DNA of 64,000 nt, from assembly GCA_027574665.1 (NCBI GenBank), contig CM050673.1:9533420-9597419 (forward strand), written 5' to 3'. Below are positions 22,440 through 35,689 of this stretch, piece by piece. Every line of letters starts with the position of its first letter. Position 1 is the stretch's first letter. The DNA comes from Rhynochetos jubatus. Lineage: Eukaryota > Chordata > Aves > Eurypygiformes > Rhynochetidae. Under the pieces are notes generated by a model, which saw only the letters and a list, made by a program, of their open reading frames with translations, was not told where the DNA came from and made no database searches. Both the position numbers and the translations under genes were made by a program.

Positions 22440-24910
22440 GGCAGCCAAAATGCAGCCCACATCCGGGAAAATCTCAAGAGCAGGGGGTGGAGCAAGCCAG
22501 GCCTCAAACCACGAGAAGCTCCAGCCCAAAAGGCAGCCAAAATGCAGCCCACCTCCGGGAGAATATCAAGAGCACGGTGTGGAGCAAGCCATGCCTCAAA
22601 CCATGAGAAGCTCCAGCCCCAAAGGCAGCCAAAATGCAGCCCACATCCGGGAGAATCTCAAGAGCAGGGGGTGGAGCAAGCCAGGCCTCAAACCACGAGA
22701 AGCTCCAGCCCAACAGGCAGCCAAAATGCAGCCCACATCCGGGAGAATCTCAAGAGCAGGGGGTGGAGCAAGCCAGGCCTCAAACCACGAGAAGCTCCAG
22801 CCCAAAATGCAGCCAAAATGCAGCCCACATCCGGGAGAATCTCAAGAGCAGGGGGTGGAGCAAGCCAGGCCTCAAACCACGAGAAGCTCCAGCCCAAAAG
22901 GCAGCCAAAATCCAGCCCACATCTGGGAGAATATCAAGAGCAGGGGGTGGAGCAAGCCAGGCCTCAAACCACGAGAAGCTCCAGCCCAAAAGGCAGCCAA
23001 AATCCAGCCCACCTCCGGGAGAATCTCAAGAGCAGGGGGTGGAGCAAGCCAGGCCTCAAACCACGGGAAGCTCCAGCCCAAAAGGCAGCCAAAATGCAGC
23101 CCACATCCGGGAGAATCTCAAGAGCAGGGGGTGGAGCAAGCCAGGCCTCAAACCACGAGAAGCTCCAGCCCAAAAGGCAGCCAAAATGAAGCCCACATCC
23201 GGGAGAATATCAAGAGCATTGGGTGCAGCAATCCAGGCCTCAAACCACGAGAAGCTCCAGCCCAAAATGCAGCCAAATTCCAGCCCACCTCCGGGAGAAT
23301 CTCAAGAGCAGGGGTTGGAGCAAGCCAAGCCTCAAACCACGAGAAGCTCCAGCCCAAAAGGCAGCCAAATGCAGCCCACATCCGGGAGAATATCAAGAGC
23401 AGGTGGTGGAGCAAGCCAGGCCTCAAACCACGAGAAGCTCCAGCCCAAAATGCAGCCAAAATGCAGCCCACATCCAGGAGAATCTCAAGAGCAGGGGGTG
23501 GAGCAAGCCAGGCCTCAAACCACGAGAAGCTCCAGCCCAAGAATCAGCCAAAATCCAGCCCACATCCGGGAGAATCTCAAGAGCAGGGGGTGGAGCAAGC
23601 CAGGCCTCAAACCACGAGAAGCTCCAGCACAAAAGGCAGCCAAAATGCAGCCCACATCCAGGAGAATCTCAAGAGCAGGGGGTGGAGCAAGCCAGGCCTC
23701 AAACCACGGGAAGCTCCAGCCCAAGAATGAGCCAAAATGCAGCCCACATCCGGGAGAATCTCAAGAGCAGGGGGTGGAGCAAGCCAGGCCTCAAACCACG
23801 AGAAGCTCCAGCCCAAAAGGCAGCCAAAATGCAGCCCACCTCCGGGAAAATCTCAAGAGCAGGGGGTGGAGCAAGCCAGGCCTCAAACCACGAGAAGCTC
23901 CAGCCCAAAAGGCAGCCAAAATGCAGCCCACCTCCGGGAGAATATCAAGAGCACGGTGTGGAGCAAGGCATGCCTCAAACCATGAGAAGCTCCAGCCCCA
24001 AAGGCAGCCAAAATGCAGCCCACATCTGGGAGAATCTAAAGAGCAGTGGGTGGAGCAAGCCAGGCCTCAAACCACGAGAAGCTCCAGCCCAACAGGCAGA
24101 CAAAATGCAGCCCACATCTGGGAGAATCTCAAGAGCAGGGGGTGGAGCAAGACAGGACTCAAACCACGAGAAGCTCCAGCCCAAAATGCAGCCAAAATGC
24201 AGCCCACATCCGGGAGAATCTCAAGAGCAGGGGGTGGAGCAAGCCAGGCCTCAAACCACGAGAAGCTCCAGCCCAAAAGGCAGCCAAAATCCAGCCCACA
24301 TCTGGGAGAATATCAAGAGCAGGGGGTGGAGCAAGCCAGGCCTCAAACCACGAGAAGCTCCAGCCCAAAAGGCAGCCAAAATGCAGGCCACATCTGGGAG
24401 AATCTCAAGAGCAGGGGGTGGAGCAAGCCAGGCCTCAAACCACGGGAAGCTCCAGCCCAAAAATCAGACAAAATGCAGCCCACATCCGGGAGAATCTCAA
24501 GAGCAGGGGGTGGAGCAAGCCAGGCCTCAAACCACGAGAAGCTCCAGCCCAAAAGCAGCCAAAATGAAGCCCACATCCGGGAGAATATCAAGAGCATTGG
24601 GTGGAGCAATCCAGGCCTCAAACCACGAGAAGCTCCAGCCCAAAATGCAGCCAAATTCCAGCCCACCTCCGGGAGAATCTCAAGAGCAGGGGGTGGAGCA
24701 AGCCAAGCCTCAAACCACGAGAAGCTCCAGCCCAAAAGGCAGCCAAATGCAGCCCACATCCGGGAAAATCTCAAGAGCAGGTGGTGGAGCAAGCCAGGCC
24801 TCAAACCACGAGAAGCTCCAGCCCAAAATGCAGCCAAAATGCAGCCCACATCCGGGAGAATCTCAAGAGCAGGGGGTGGAGCAAGCCAGGCCTCAAACCA
24901 CGAGAAGCTC
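22440..24910 (+). repeat. Higher-order repeat F: 15 monomers, about 1379-bp period, diverged
   Basis: Monomers around 22440-23530 align with those around 23820-24910 at an offset of 1379, falling to 1378, bp. Landmarks are AGCACGGTGTGG near 22571/23950, CACATCTGGGAGAATATC near 22918/24297, and GCATTGGGTG near 23216/24594 followed by GCCAAATTCC and GCCAAATGCAGCC. The one-base shifts come from AAATGCAG near 23370 and AAAAGCAGCC near 24551. Mismatches are more frequent than in repeats B, D or E, so this duplication is older. The edges are approximate. Confidence 0.65.
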
Positions 24911-27199
24911 CAGCCCAAGAATCAGCCAAAATGCAGCCCACCTCCGGGAGAATATCAAGAGCAGGGGGTGGAGCAAGCCAGGCCTCAAACCACGAGAAGC
25001 TCCAGCCCAAAAGGCAGCCAAAATGCAGCCCACATTCAGGAGAATCTCAAGAGCAGGGGGTGGAGCAAGCCAGGCCTCAAACCACGAGAAGCTCCAGCCC
25101 AAAAGGCAGCCAAAATGCAGCCCACATCCAGGAGAATCTCAAGAGCAGGGGGTGGAGCAAGCCAGGCCTCAAACCACGGGAAGCTCCAGCCCAAGAATCA
25201 GCCAAAATGCAGCCCACATCCGGGAGAATATGAAGAGCAGGGGGTGGAGCAAGCCAGGCCTCAAACCACGAGAAGCTCCAGCCCAAGAATCAGCCAAAAT
25301 GCAGCCCACATCCGGGAGAATCTCAAGAGCAGGGGGTGGAGCAAGCCAGGCCTCAAACCACGAGAAGCTCCAGCCCAAAAGGCAGCCAAAATGCAGCCCA
25401 CATCCGGGAGAATATCAAGAGCATGGGGTGGAGCAATCCAGGCCTCAAACCACGAGAAGCTCCAGCCCAAAATGCAGCCAAAATGCAGCCCACATCCGGG
25501 AGAATCTCAAGAGCAGGGGGTGGAGCAAGCCAGGCCTCAAACCACGAGAAGCTCCAGCCCAAAAGGCAGCCAAAATGCAGCCCACATCCGGGAGAATCTC
25601 AAGAGCAGGGGGTGGAGCAAGCCAGGCCTCAAACCACAAGAAGCTCCAGCCCAAGAATCAGCCAAAATGCAGCCCACATCCGGGAGAATCTCAAGAGCAG
25701 GGGGTGGAGCAAGCCAGGCCTCAAACCACGAGAAGCTCCAGCCCAAAAGGCAGCCAAAATGCAGCCCACATCGAGGAGAATATCAAGAGCAGAGGGTGGA
25801 GCAATCCAGGCCTCAAACCACGAGAAGCTCCAGCCCCAAAGGCAGCCAAAATGCAGCCCACGTCTGGGAGAATCTCAAGAGCAGGGGGTGGAGCAAGCCA
25901 GGCCTCAAACCACGAGAAGCTCCAGCCCAAAAGGCAGCCAAAATGCAGCCCACATCCGGGAGAATCTCAAGAGCAGGGGGTGGAGCAAGCCAGGCCTCAA
26001 ACCTTGAGAAGCTCCAGCCCAAAAGGCAGCCAAAATGCAGCCCACATCCGGGAGAATCTCAAGAGCAGGGGGTGGAGCAAGCCAGGCCTCAAACCACGAG
26101 AAGCTCCAGCCCAACAGGCAGCCAAAATGCAGCCCACATCCGGGAGAATCTCAAGAGCAGGGGGTGGAGCAAGCCAGGCCTCAAACCACGAGAAGCTCCA
26201 GCCCAAAAGGCAGCCAAAATGCAGCCCACATCCAGGAGAATCTCAAGAGCAGGGGGTGGAGCAAGCCAGGCCTCAAACCACGGGAAGCTCCAGCCCAAGA
26301 ATCAGCCAAAATGCAGCCCACATCCGGGAGAATCTCAAGAGCAGGGGGTGGAGCAAGCCAGGCCTCAAACCACGAGAAGCTCCAGCCCAAAAGGCAGCCA
26401 AAATGCAGCCCACATCCGGGAGAATATCAAGAGCATGGGGTGGAGCAATCCAGGCCTCAAACCACGAGAAGCTCCAGCCCAAAATGCAGCCAAAATCCAG
26501 CCCACATCCGGGAGAATCTCAAGAGCAGGGGGTGGAGCAAGCCAGGCCTCAAACCACGAGAAGCTCCAGCCCAAAAGGCAGCCAAAATGCAGCCCACATC
26601 CGGGAGAATATCAAGAGCATGGGGTGGAGCAAGCCAGGCCTCAAACCACGAGAAGCTCCAGCCCAAAAGGCAGCCAAAATGCAGCCCACATCCGGGAGAA
26701 TCTCAAGAGCAGGGGGTGGAGCAAGCCAGGCCTCAAACCACGAGAAGCTCCAGCCCAAAAGGCAGCCAAAATGCAGCCCACATCCGGGAGAATCTCAAGA
26801 GCAGGGGATGGAGCAAGCCAGGCCTCAAACCACAAGAAGCTCCAGCCCAAGAATCAGCCAAAATGCAGCCCACCTCCGGGAGAATCTCAAGAGCAGGGGG
26901 TGGAGCAAGCCAGGCCTCAAACCACCGGAAGCTCCAGCCCAAGAATCAGCCAAAATGCAGCCCACATCCGTGAGAATCTCAAGAGCAGGGGGTGGAGCAA
27001 GCCAGGCCTCAAACCACGAGAAGCTCCAGCCCAAAAGGCAGCCAAAATGAAGCCCACATCCGGGAGAATATCAAGAGCAGGGGGTGGAGCAAGCCAGGCC
27101 TCAAACCACGAGAAGCTCCAGCCCAAAATGCAGCCAAAATCCAGCCCACATCCGGGAGAATATCAAGAGCAGGGGGTGGAGCAAGCCAGGCCTCAAACC
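24911..27199 (+). repeat. Mixed-monomer segment between repeats F and G
   Basis: About 25 monomers. GCATGGGGTGGAGCAATCC variants occur near 25421 and 26432, with a GCATGGGGTGGAGCAAGCC form near 26618. A CATCGAGGAG monomer followed by CAGAGGGTGGAGCAATCC lies near 25772, and CCACCGGAAGC near 26923. The same variants recur in shuffled order across 25-31 kb, which suggests repeated short-range exchange. No other feature is visible. Confidence 0.8.
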
Positions 27200-28450
27200 A
27201 CGAGAAGCTCCAGCCCAAAAGGCAGCCAAAATGCAGCCCACATCCGGGAGAATCTCAAGAGTAGGGGGTGGAGCAAGCCAGGCCTCAAACCACAAGAAGC
27301 TCCAGCCCAAGAATCAGCCAAAATGCAGCCCACATCCGGGAGAATCTCAAGAGCAGGGGGTGGAGCAAGCCAGGCCTCAAACCACGAGAAGCTCCAGCCC
27401 AAAAGGCAACCAAAATGCAGCCCACATCGAGGAGAATATCAAGAGCAGGGGGTGGAGCAATCCAGGCCTCAAACCACGAGAAGCTCCAGCCCCAAAGGCA
27501 GCCAAAATGCAGCCCACATCCGGGAGAATCTCAAGAGCAGGGGGTGGAGCAAGCCAGGCCTCAAACCACGAGAAGCTCCAGCCCAAAAGGCAGCCAAAAT
27601 GCAGCCCACACCCGGGAGAATCTCAAGAGCAGGGGGTGGAGCAAGCCAGGCCTCAAACCACGAGAAGCTCCAGCCCAAAAGGCAGCCAAAATGCAGCCCA
27701 CATCCGGGAGAATATCAAGAGCAGGGGGTGGAGCAAGCCAGGCCTCAAACCACGAGAAGCTCCAGCCCAAAAGGCAGCCAAAATGCAGCCCACATCCGGG
27801 AGAATATCAAGAGCATGGGGTGGAGCAATCCAGGCCTCAAACCACGAGAAGCTCCAGCCCAAAATGCAGCCAAAATCCAGCCCACATCCGGGAGAATATC
27901 AAGAGCAGGGGGTTGGAGCAAGCCAGGCCTCAAACCACGAGAAGCTCCAGCCCAAAAGGCAGCCAAAATGCAGCCCACATCCGGGAGAATATCAAGAGTA
28001 GGGGGGTGGAGCAAGCCAGGCCTCAAACCACAAGAAGCTCCAGTCCAAGAATCAGCCAAAATGCAGCCCACATCCGGGAGAATCTCAAGAGCAGGGGGTG
28101 GAGCAAGCCAGGCCTCAAACCACGAGAAGCTCCAGCCCAAAAGGCAGCCAAAATGCAGCCCACATCGAGGAGAATATCAAGAGCAGGGGGTGGAGCAATC
28201 CAGGCCTCAAACCACGAGAAGCTCCAGCCCCAAAGGCAGCCAAAATGCAGCCCACATCCGGGAGAATCTCAAGAGCAGGGGGTGGAGCAAGCCAGGCCTC
28301 CAACCACGAGAAGATCCAGCCCAAAAGGCAGCCAAAATGCAGCCCACACCCGGGAGAATCTCAAGAGCAGGGGGTGGAGCAAGCCAGGCCTCAAACCACG
28401 AGAAGCTCCAGCCCAAAAGGCAGCCAAAATGCAGCCCACATCCGGGAGAA
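27200..28450 (+). repeat. Higher-order repeat G: 8 monomers, 738-bp period
   Basis: Bases 27200-27937 recur at about 27938-28450 at an offset of 738 bp, which is eight monomers plus two inserted bases. The insertions are a T in GGGGGTTGGAGC near 27913 and an extra G in GGGGGGTGG near 28003. Shared rare variants are GAGTAGGGG near 27260/27998, CATCGAGGAG near 27426/28164 and CACACCCGGGAG near 27608/28346. The second copy is partial and ends near 28452. Confidence 0.85.
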
Positions 28451-28939
28451 TCTCAAGAGCAGGGGGTGGAGCAAGACAGGCCTCAAACCACGGGAAGCTC
28501 CAGCCCAAAAGGCAGCCAAAATGCAGCCCACATCCGGGAGAATCTCAAGAGCAGGGGGTGGCGCAAGCTAGGCCTCAAACCACGAGAAGCTCCAGCCCAA
28601 AAGGCAGCCAAAATGCAGCCCACATCCGGGAGAATATCAAGAGCAGGGGGTGGAGCAAGCCAGGCCTCAAACCACGAGAAGCTCCAGCCCAAAAGGCAGC
28701 CAAAATGCAGCCCACCTCCGAGAAAATCTCAAGAGCAGGGGGTGGAGCAAGCCAGGCCTCAAACCACGAGAAGCTCCAGCCCAACAGGCAGCCAAAATGC
28801 AGCCCACATCCGGGAGAATCTCAAGAGCAGGGGGTGGAGCAAGCCAGGCCTCAAACCACGGGAAGCTCCAGCCCAAGAATCAGCCAAAATGCAGCCCATA
28901 TCCGGGAGAATCTCAAGAGCAGGGGGTGGAGCAAGCCAG

Positions 28940-29855
28940 GCCTCAAACCACGAGAAGCTCCAGCCCAAAAGGCAGCCAAAATGCAGCCCACATCGGGGAG
29001 AATCTCAAGAGCAGAGGGTGGAGCAAGCCAGGCCCCAAACCATGAGAAGCTCCAGCCCAAAAGGCAGCCAAAATGCAGCCCACCTCCGGGAGAATCTCAA
29101 GAGCAGGGGGTGGAGCAAGCCAGGCCCCAAACCATGAGAAGCTCCAGCCCAAAAGGCAGCCAAAATGCAGCCCACCTCCGGGAGAATCTCAAGAGCAGGG
29201 GGTGGAGCAAGCCAAGCCTCAAACCACGAGAAGCTCCAGCCCAAAAGGCAGCCAAAATGCAGCCCACATCCGGGAGAATCTCAAGAGCAGGGGGTGGAGC
29301 AAGCCAGGCCTCAAACCACGATAAGCTCCAGCCCAAAATGCAGCAAAAACCCACCCCACATCTGGGAGAATCTCAAGAGCAGGGGGTGGCGCAAGCTAGG
29401 CCTCAAACCACGAGAAGCTCCAGCCCAAAAGGCAGCCAAAATGCAGCCCACATCGGGGAGAATCTCAAGAGCAGAGGGTGGAGCAAGCCAGGCCCCAAAC
29501 CATGAGAAGCTCCAGCCCAAAAGGCAGCCAAAATGCAGCCCACCTCCGGGAGAATCTCAAGAGCAGGGGGTGGAGCAAGCCAGGCCCCAAACCATGAGAA
29601 GCTCCAGCCCAAAAGGCAGCCAAAATGCAGCCCACCTCCGGGAGAATCTCAAGAGCAGGGGGTGGAGCAAGCCAAGCCTCAAACCACGAGAAGCTCCAGC
29701 CCAAAAGGCAGCCAAAATGCAGCCCACATCCGGGAGAATCTCAAGAGCAGGGGGTGGAGCAAGCCAGGCCTCAAACCACGATAAGCTCCAGCCCAAAATG
29801 CAGCAAAAACCCAGCCCACATCTGGGAGAATCTCAAGAGCAGGGGGTGGATTAAG
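28940..29855 (+). repeat. Higher-order repeat H: 5 monomers, 460-bp period
   Basis: Bases 28940-29389 recur at 29400-29849 at an offset of exactly 460 bp (5 x 92). Both copies carry CATCGGGGAG, GCAGAGGGTGG, three GGCCCCAAACCATGAG or GCCAAGCCTC monomers, and CCACGATAAGC followed by GCAAAAACCCA. One mismatch was seen, CCACCCC near 29354 against CCAGCCC near 29814. The unit is bordered by GGCGCAAGCTAGGCC near 29389, also present near 28559. Confidence 0.9.
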
Positions 29856-32800
29856 CCAGGCCTCAAAGCACGAGAAGCTCCAGCCCAAAAGGCAGCCAAA
29901 ATGCAGCCCACATCCGGGAGAATATCAAGAGCAGGGGGTGGAGCAAGCCAGGCCTCAAACCACAAGAAGCTCCAGCCCAAAAGGCAGCCAAATGCAGCCC
30001 ACATCTGGGAGAATCTCATGAGCAGGTGGTGGAGCAAGCCAGGCCTCAAACCACGAGAAGCTCCAGCCCAAAATGCAGCCAAAATGCAGCCCACATCCGG
30101 GAGAATCTCAAGAGCAGGGGGTGGAGCAAGCCAGGCCTCAAACCACGAGAAGCTCCAGCCCAAGAATCAGCCAAAATGCAGCCCACATCCGGGAGAATCT
30201 CAAGAGCAGGGGGTGGAGCAAGCCAGGCCTCAAACCACGAGAAGCTCCAGTCCAAAATGCAGCCAAAATTCAGCCCACGTGCGGGAGAATCTCAAGAGCA
30301 GTGGGTGGAGCAAGCCAGGCCTCAAACCACGAGAAGCTCCAGCCCAACAGGCAGCCAAAATGCAGCCCACATCCGGGAGAATCTCAAGAGCACGGGGTGG
30401 AGCAAGCCAGGCCTCAAAGCACGAGAAGCTCCAGCCCAAAAGGCAGCCAAAATGCAGCCCACATCCGGGAGAATCTCAAGAGCAGGGGGTGGAGCAAGCC
30501 AGGCCTCAAACCACGAGAAGCTCCAGCCCAAAAGGCAGCCAAAATGCAGCCCACATCCGGGAGAATCTCAAGAGCAGGGGGTGGAGCAAGCCAGGCCTCA
30601 AACCAAGGGAAGCTCCAGCCCAAGAATCAGCCAAAATGCAGTCCACATCCGGGAGAATATCAAGAGCAGGGGGTGGAGCAAGACAGGCCTCAAACCACGA
30701 GAAGCTCCAGCCCAAAATGCAGCCAAAATCCAACCCACATCCGGGAGAATATCAAGAGCAGGGGGTGGAGCAAGCCAGGCCTCAAACCACGAGAAGCTCC
30801 AGCCCAAAAGGCAGCCAAAATGCAGCCCACATCCGGGAGAATATCAAGAGCAGGGGGTGGAGCAAGCCAGGCCTCAAACCACAAGAAGCTCCAGCCCAAG
30901 AATCAGCCAAAATGCAGCCCACATCCGGGAGAATCTCAAGAGCAGGGGGTGGAGCAAGCCAGGCCTCAAACCACGAGAAGCTCCAGCCCAAAAGGCAGCC
31001 AAAATGCAGCCCACATCGAGGAGAATATCAAGAGCAGGGGGTGGAGCAATCCAGGCCTCAAACCACGAGAAGCTCCAGCCCCAAAGGCAGCCAAAATGCA
31101 GCCCACATCCAGGAGAATCTCAAGAGCAGGGGGTGGAGCAAGCCAGGCCTCAAACCACGAGAAGCTCCAGCCCAAAAGGCAGCCAAAATGCAGCCCACAT
31201 CCGGGAGAATCTCAAGAGCAGGGGGTGGAGCAAGCCAGGCCTCAAACCACGAGAAGCTCCAGCCCAAAATGCAGCCAAAATGCAGCCCAAATCCGGGAGA
31301 ATCTCAAGAGCAGGGGGTGGAGCAAGCCAGGCCTCAAACCCCAAAAAGCTGAAGCCGAAAAGGCAGCCAAAATGCAGCCCACATCCGGGAGAATCTCAAG
31401 AGCAGGGGGTGGAGCAAGCCAGGCCTCAAACCACGAGAAGCTCCAGCCCAAAAGGCAGCCAAAATGCAGCCCACATCTGGGAGAATCTCAAGAGCAGGGG
31501 GTGGAGCAAGCCAGGCCTCAAACCATGAGAAGCTCCAGCCCAAGAATCAGCCAAAATGCAGCCCACATCCGGGAGAATCTCAAGAGCAGGGGGTTGGAGC
31601 AAGCCAGGCCTCAAACCACGAGAAGCTCCAGCCCAAGAATCTGCCAAAATGCAGCCCACATCCGGGAGAATCTCAAGAGCAGTGGTTGGAGCAAGACAGG
31701 CCTCAAACCACGAGAAGCTCCAGCCCAAAAAGCAGCCAAAATGCAGCCCACATCCAGGAGAATTTCAAGAGCAGGGGGTGGAGCAAGCCAGGCCTCAAAC
31801 CACGAGAAGCTCCAGCCCAAAATGCAGCCAAAATGCAGCCCACCTCCGGGAGAATCTCAAGAGCAGGGGGTGGAGCAAGCCAGGCCTCAAACCACGAGAA
31901 GCTCCAGCCCAAAAGGCAGCCAAAATGCAGCCCACCTCCGGGAGAATCTCAAGAGCAGGGGGTGGAGCAAGCCAGGCCTCAAACCACGAGAAGCTCCATC
32001 CCAAAATGCAGCCAAAATCCAGCCCACCTCCGGGAGAATCTCAAGAGCAGGGGGTGGAGCAAGCCAGGCCTCAAACCACGAGAAGCTCCAGCCCAAGAAT
32101 CAGCCAACATGCAGCCCACATCCGGGAGAATCTCAAGAGCAGGGATGTGGAGCAAGCCAGGCCTCAAAGCACGAGAAGCTCCAGCCCAAAAGGCAGCCAA
32201 AATGCAGCCCACCTCCGGGAGAATCTCAAGAGCAGGGGGTGGAGCAAGCCAGGCCTCAAACCACGAGAAGCTCCAGCCCCCAAGGCAGCCACATTGTAGC
32301 CCACATCCGGGAGAAACTCAAGAGCAGGGGGTGGAGCAAGCCAGGCCTCAAACCACGAGAAGCTCCAGCCCCAAATGCAGCCAAAATGCAGCCCACATCC
32401 GGGAGAATCTCAAGAGCAGGGGGTGGAGCAAGCCAGGCCTCAAACCACGAGAAGCTCCAGCCCAAGAATCAGCCAAAATGCAGCCCACATCTGGGAGAAT
32501 CTCAAGAGCAGGGGGTGGCGCAAGCTAGGCCTCAAACCACGAGAAGCTCCAGCACAAAAGGCAGCCAAAATCCAGCCCACATCCGGGAGAATATCAAGAG
32601 CAGGCGGTGGAGCAAGCCAGGCCTCAAACCATGAGAAGCTCCAGCCCAAAATGCAGCCAAAATGCAGCCCACATCCGGGAGAATCTCAAGAGCAGGGGGT
32701 GGAGCAAGCCAGGCCTCAAACCACGAGAAGCTCCAGCCCAAAAGGCAGCCAAAATGCAGCCCACCTCCGGGAGAATCTCAAGAGCAGGGGGTGGAGCAAG

Positions 32801-35689
32801 CCAGGCCTCAAACCACGAGAAGCTCCAGCCCAAAAGGCACCCAAAATCCAGCCCACATCCAGGAGAATCTCAAGAGCAGGGGGTGGAGCAAGCCAGGCCT
32901 CAAACCACAAGAAGCTCCAGCCCAAGAATCAGCCAAAATGCAGCCCACCTCCGGGAGAATCTCAAGAGCAGGGGGTGGAGCAAGCCAGGCCTCAAACCAC
33001 GAGAAGCTCCAGCCCCAAAGGCAGCCCATATGAAGCCCACATCCGGGAGAATATCAAGAGCAGGGGGTGGAGCAAGCCAGGCCTCAAACCACGAGAAGCT
33101 CCAGCCCAAAAGGCAGCCAAAATCCAGCCCACCTCCGGGAGAATCTCAAGAGCAGGGGGTGGAGCAAGCCAGGCCTCAAACCACGAGAAGCTCCAGCCCA
33201 AAAGGCAGCCAAAATCCAGCCCACCTCCGGGAGAATCTCAAGAGCAGGGGGTGGAGTAAGCCAGGCCTCAAACCACGAGAAGCTCCATACCAAAAGGCAG
33301 CCAAAATGCAGCCCACATCCGGGAGAATCTCAAGAGCAGGGGGTGGAGCAAGGCAGGCCTCAAACCACGAGAAGCTCCAGCCCAAAAGGCAGCCAAAATG
33401 CAGCCCACATCCGGGAGAATCTCAAGAGCAGGGGGTGGAGCAAGCCAGGCCTCAAACCACGAGAAGCTCCAGCCCAAAAAGCAGCCAAAATGCAGCCCAC
33501 CTCCGGGAGAATCTCAAGAGCAGGGGGTGGAGTAAGCCAGGCCTCAAACCACGAGAAGCTCCAGCCCAAAATAGCAGACAAAATCCAGCCCACATCCGGG
33601 AGAATCTCAAAAGCAGGGGGTGGAGCAAGCCAGGCCTCAAACCCCAAAAAGCTGAAGCCGAAAAGGCAGCCAAAACGCAGCCCACATCCGGGAGAATCTC
33701 AAGAGCAGGGTGTGGAGCAAGCCAGGCCTCAAACCACGAGAAGCTCCAGCCCAAAAGGCAGCCAAATTGCAGCCCACATCTGGGAGAATCTCAAGAGCAG
33801 GGGGTGGAGCAAGCCAGGCCTCAAACCACGAGAAGCTCCAGCCCAAGAATCAGCCAAAATGCAGCCCACATCCGGGAGAATCTCAAGAGCAGTGGTTGGA
33901 GCAAGCCAGGCCTCAAACCACGAGAAGCTCCAGCCCAAGAATCAGCCAAAATGCAGCCCACATCCGGGAGAATCTCAAGAGCAGGGGTTGGAGCAAGCCA
34001 GGCCTCAAACCACGAGAAGCTCCAGCCCAAAAAGCAGCCAAAATGCAGCCCACATCCAGGAGAATTTCAAGAGCAGGGGGTGGAGCAAGCCAGGCCTCAA
34101 ACCACGAGAAGCTCCAGCCCAAAATGCAGCCAAAATGCAGCCCACCTCCGGGAGAATCTCAAGAGCAGGGGGTGGAGCAAGCCAGGCCTCAAACCACGAG
34201 AAGCTCCAGCCCAAAAGGCAGCCTAAATGCAGGCCACCTCCGGGAGAATCTCAAGAGCAGGGGGTGGAGCAAGCCAGGCCTCAAACCACGAGAAGCTCCA
34301 GCCCAAGAATCAGCCAACATGCAGCCCACATCCGGGAGAATCTCAAGAGCAGGGGGTGGAGCAAGCCAGGCCTCAAACCACGAGAAGCTCCAGCCCAAAA
34401 GGCAGCCAAAATGCAGCCCACCTCCGGGAGAATCTCAAGAGCAGGGGGTGGAGCAAGCCAGGCCTCAAACCACGAGAAGCTCCATCCCAAAAGGCAGCCA
34501 AAATGCAGCCCACCTCCGGGAGAATCTCAAGAGCAGGGGGTGGAGCAAGCCAGGCCTCAAACCACGAGAAGCTCCAGCCCAAGAATCAGCCAACATGCAG
34601 CCCACATCCGGGAGAATCTCAAGAGCAGGGGGTGGAGCAAGCCAGGCCTCAAACCACAAGAAGCTCCAGCCCAAAAGGCAGCCAAAATGCAGCCCACCTC
34701 CGGGAGAATCTCAAGAGCAGGGGGTGGAGCAAGCCAGGCCTCAAACCACGAGAAGCTCCAGCCCCAAAGGCAGCCAAATTGTAGCCCACATCCGGGAGAA
34801 ACTCAAGAGCAGGGGGTGGAGCAAGTCAGGCCTCAAACCACGAGAAGCTCCAGCCCCAAATGCAGCCAAAATGCAGCCCACATCCGGGAGAATCTCAAGA
34901 GCAGGGGGTGGAGCAAGACAGGCCTCAAACCACGAGAAGCTCCATCCCAAATGGCAGCCAAAATGCAGCCCACATCCGGGAGAATCTCAAGAGCAGGAGG
35001 TGGAGCAAGCCAGGACTCAAACCACGAGAAGCTCCAGCACAAAAGGCAGCCAAAATCCAGCCCACATCCGGGAGAATATCAAGAGCAGGCGGTGGAGCAA
35101 GCCAGGCCTCAAACCATGAGAAGCTCCAGCCCAAAAGGCAGCGAAATTGCAGCCCACATCCGGGAGAATCTCAAGAGCAGGGGGTGGAGCAAGCCAGGCC
35201 TCAAACCACGAGAAGCTCCAGCCCAAAAGGCAGCCAAAATGCAGCCCACCTCCGGGAGAATCTCAAGAGCAGGGGGTGGAGCAAGCCAGGCCTCAAACCA
35301 CGAGAAGCTCCAGCCCAAAAGGCAGCCATAATCCAGCCCACCTCCGTGAGAATCTCAAGAGCAGGGGGTGGAGCAAGCCAGGCCTCAAACCACGAGAAGC
35401 TCCAGCCCAAAAGGCAGCCATAATCCAGCCCACCTCCGTGAGAATCTCAAGAGCAGGGGGTGGAGCAAGCCAGGCCTCAAACCACGAGAAGCTCCAGCCC
35501 AAAAGGCAGCCAAAATCCAGCCCACCTCCGGGAGAATCTCAAGAGCAGGGGGTGGAGCAAGCCAGGCCTCAAACCACGAGAAGCTCCAGCCCAAAAGGCA
35601 GCCAAAATGCAGCCCACCTCCGGGAGAATCTCAAGAGCAGGGGGTGGAGTAAGCCAGGCCTCAAACCACGAGAAGCTCCAGACCAAAAG
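29856..35689 (+). repeat. Long mixed-monomer segment with dispersed duplications
   Basis: About 63 monomers. Several blocks recur at long offsets instead of in tandem. The unit with ATAGCAGACAAAATCC lies near 33571, 35964 and 36517. The unit with CCCCAAAAAGCTGAAGCCG lies near 31338, 33642, 36035 and 36588. Monomers with AGTGGTTGGAGC cluster at 31680-33900. Single-base insertions occur near 31594 (GGGGGTTGG) and 32148 (GGGATGTGG). A CAGGCGGTGG variant lies near 32603 and 35088. No gene or foreign element is visible. Confidence 0.8.
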
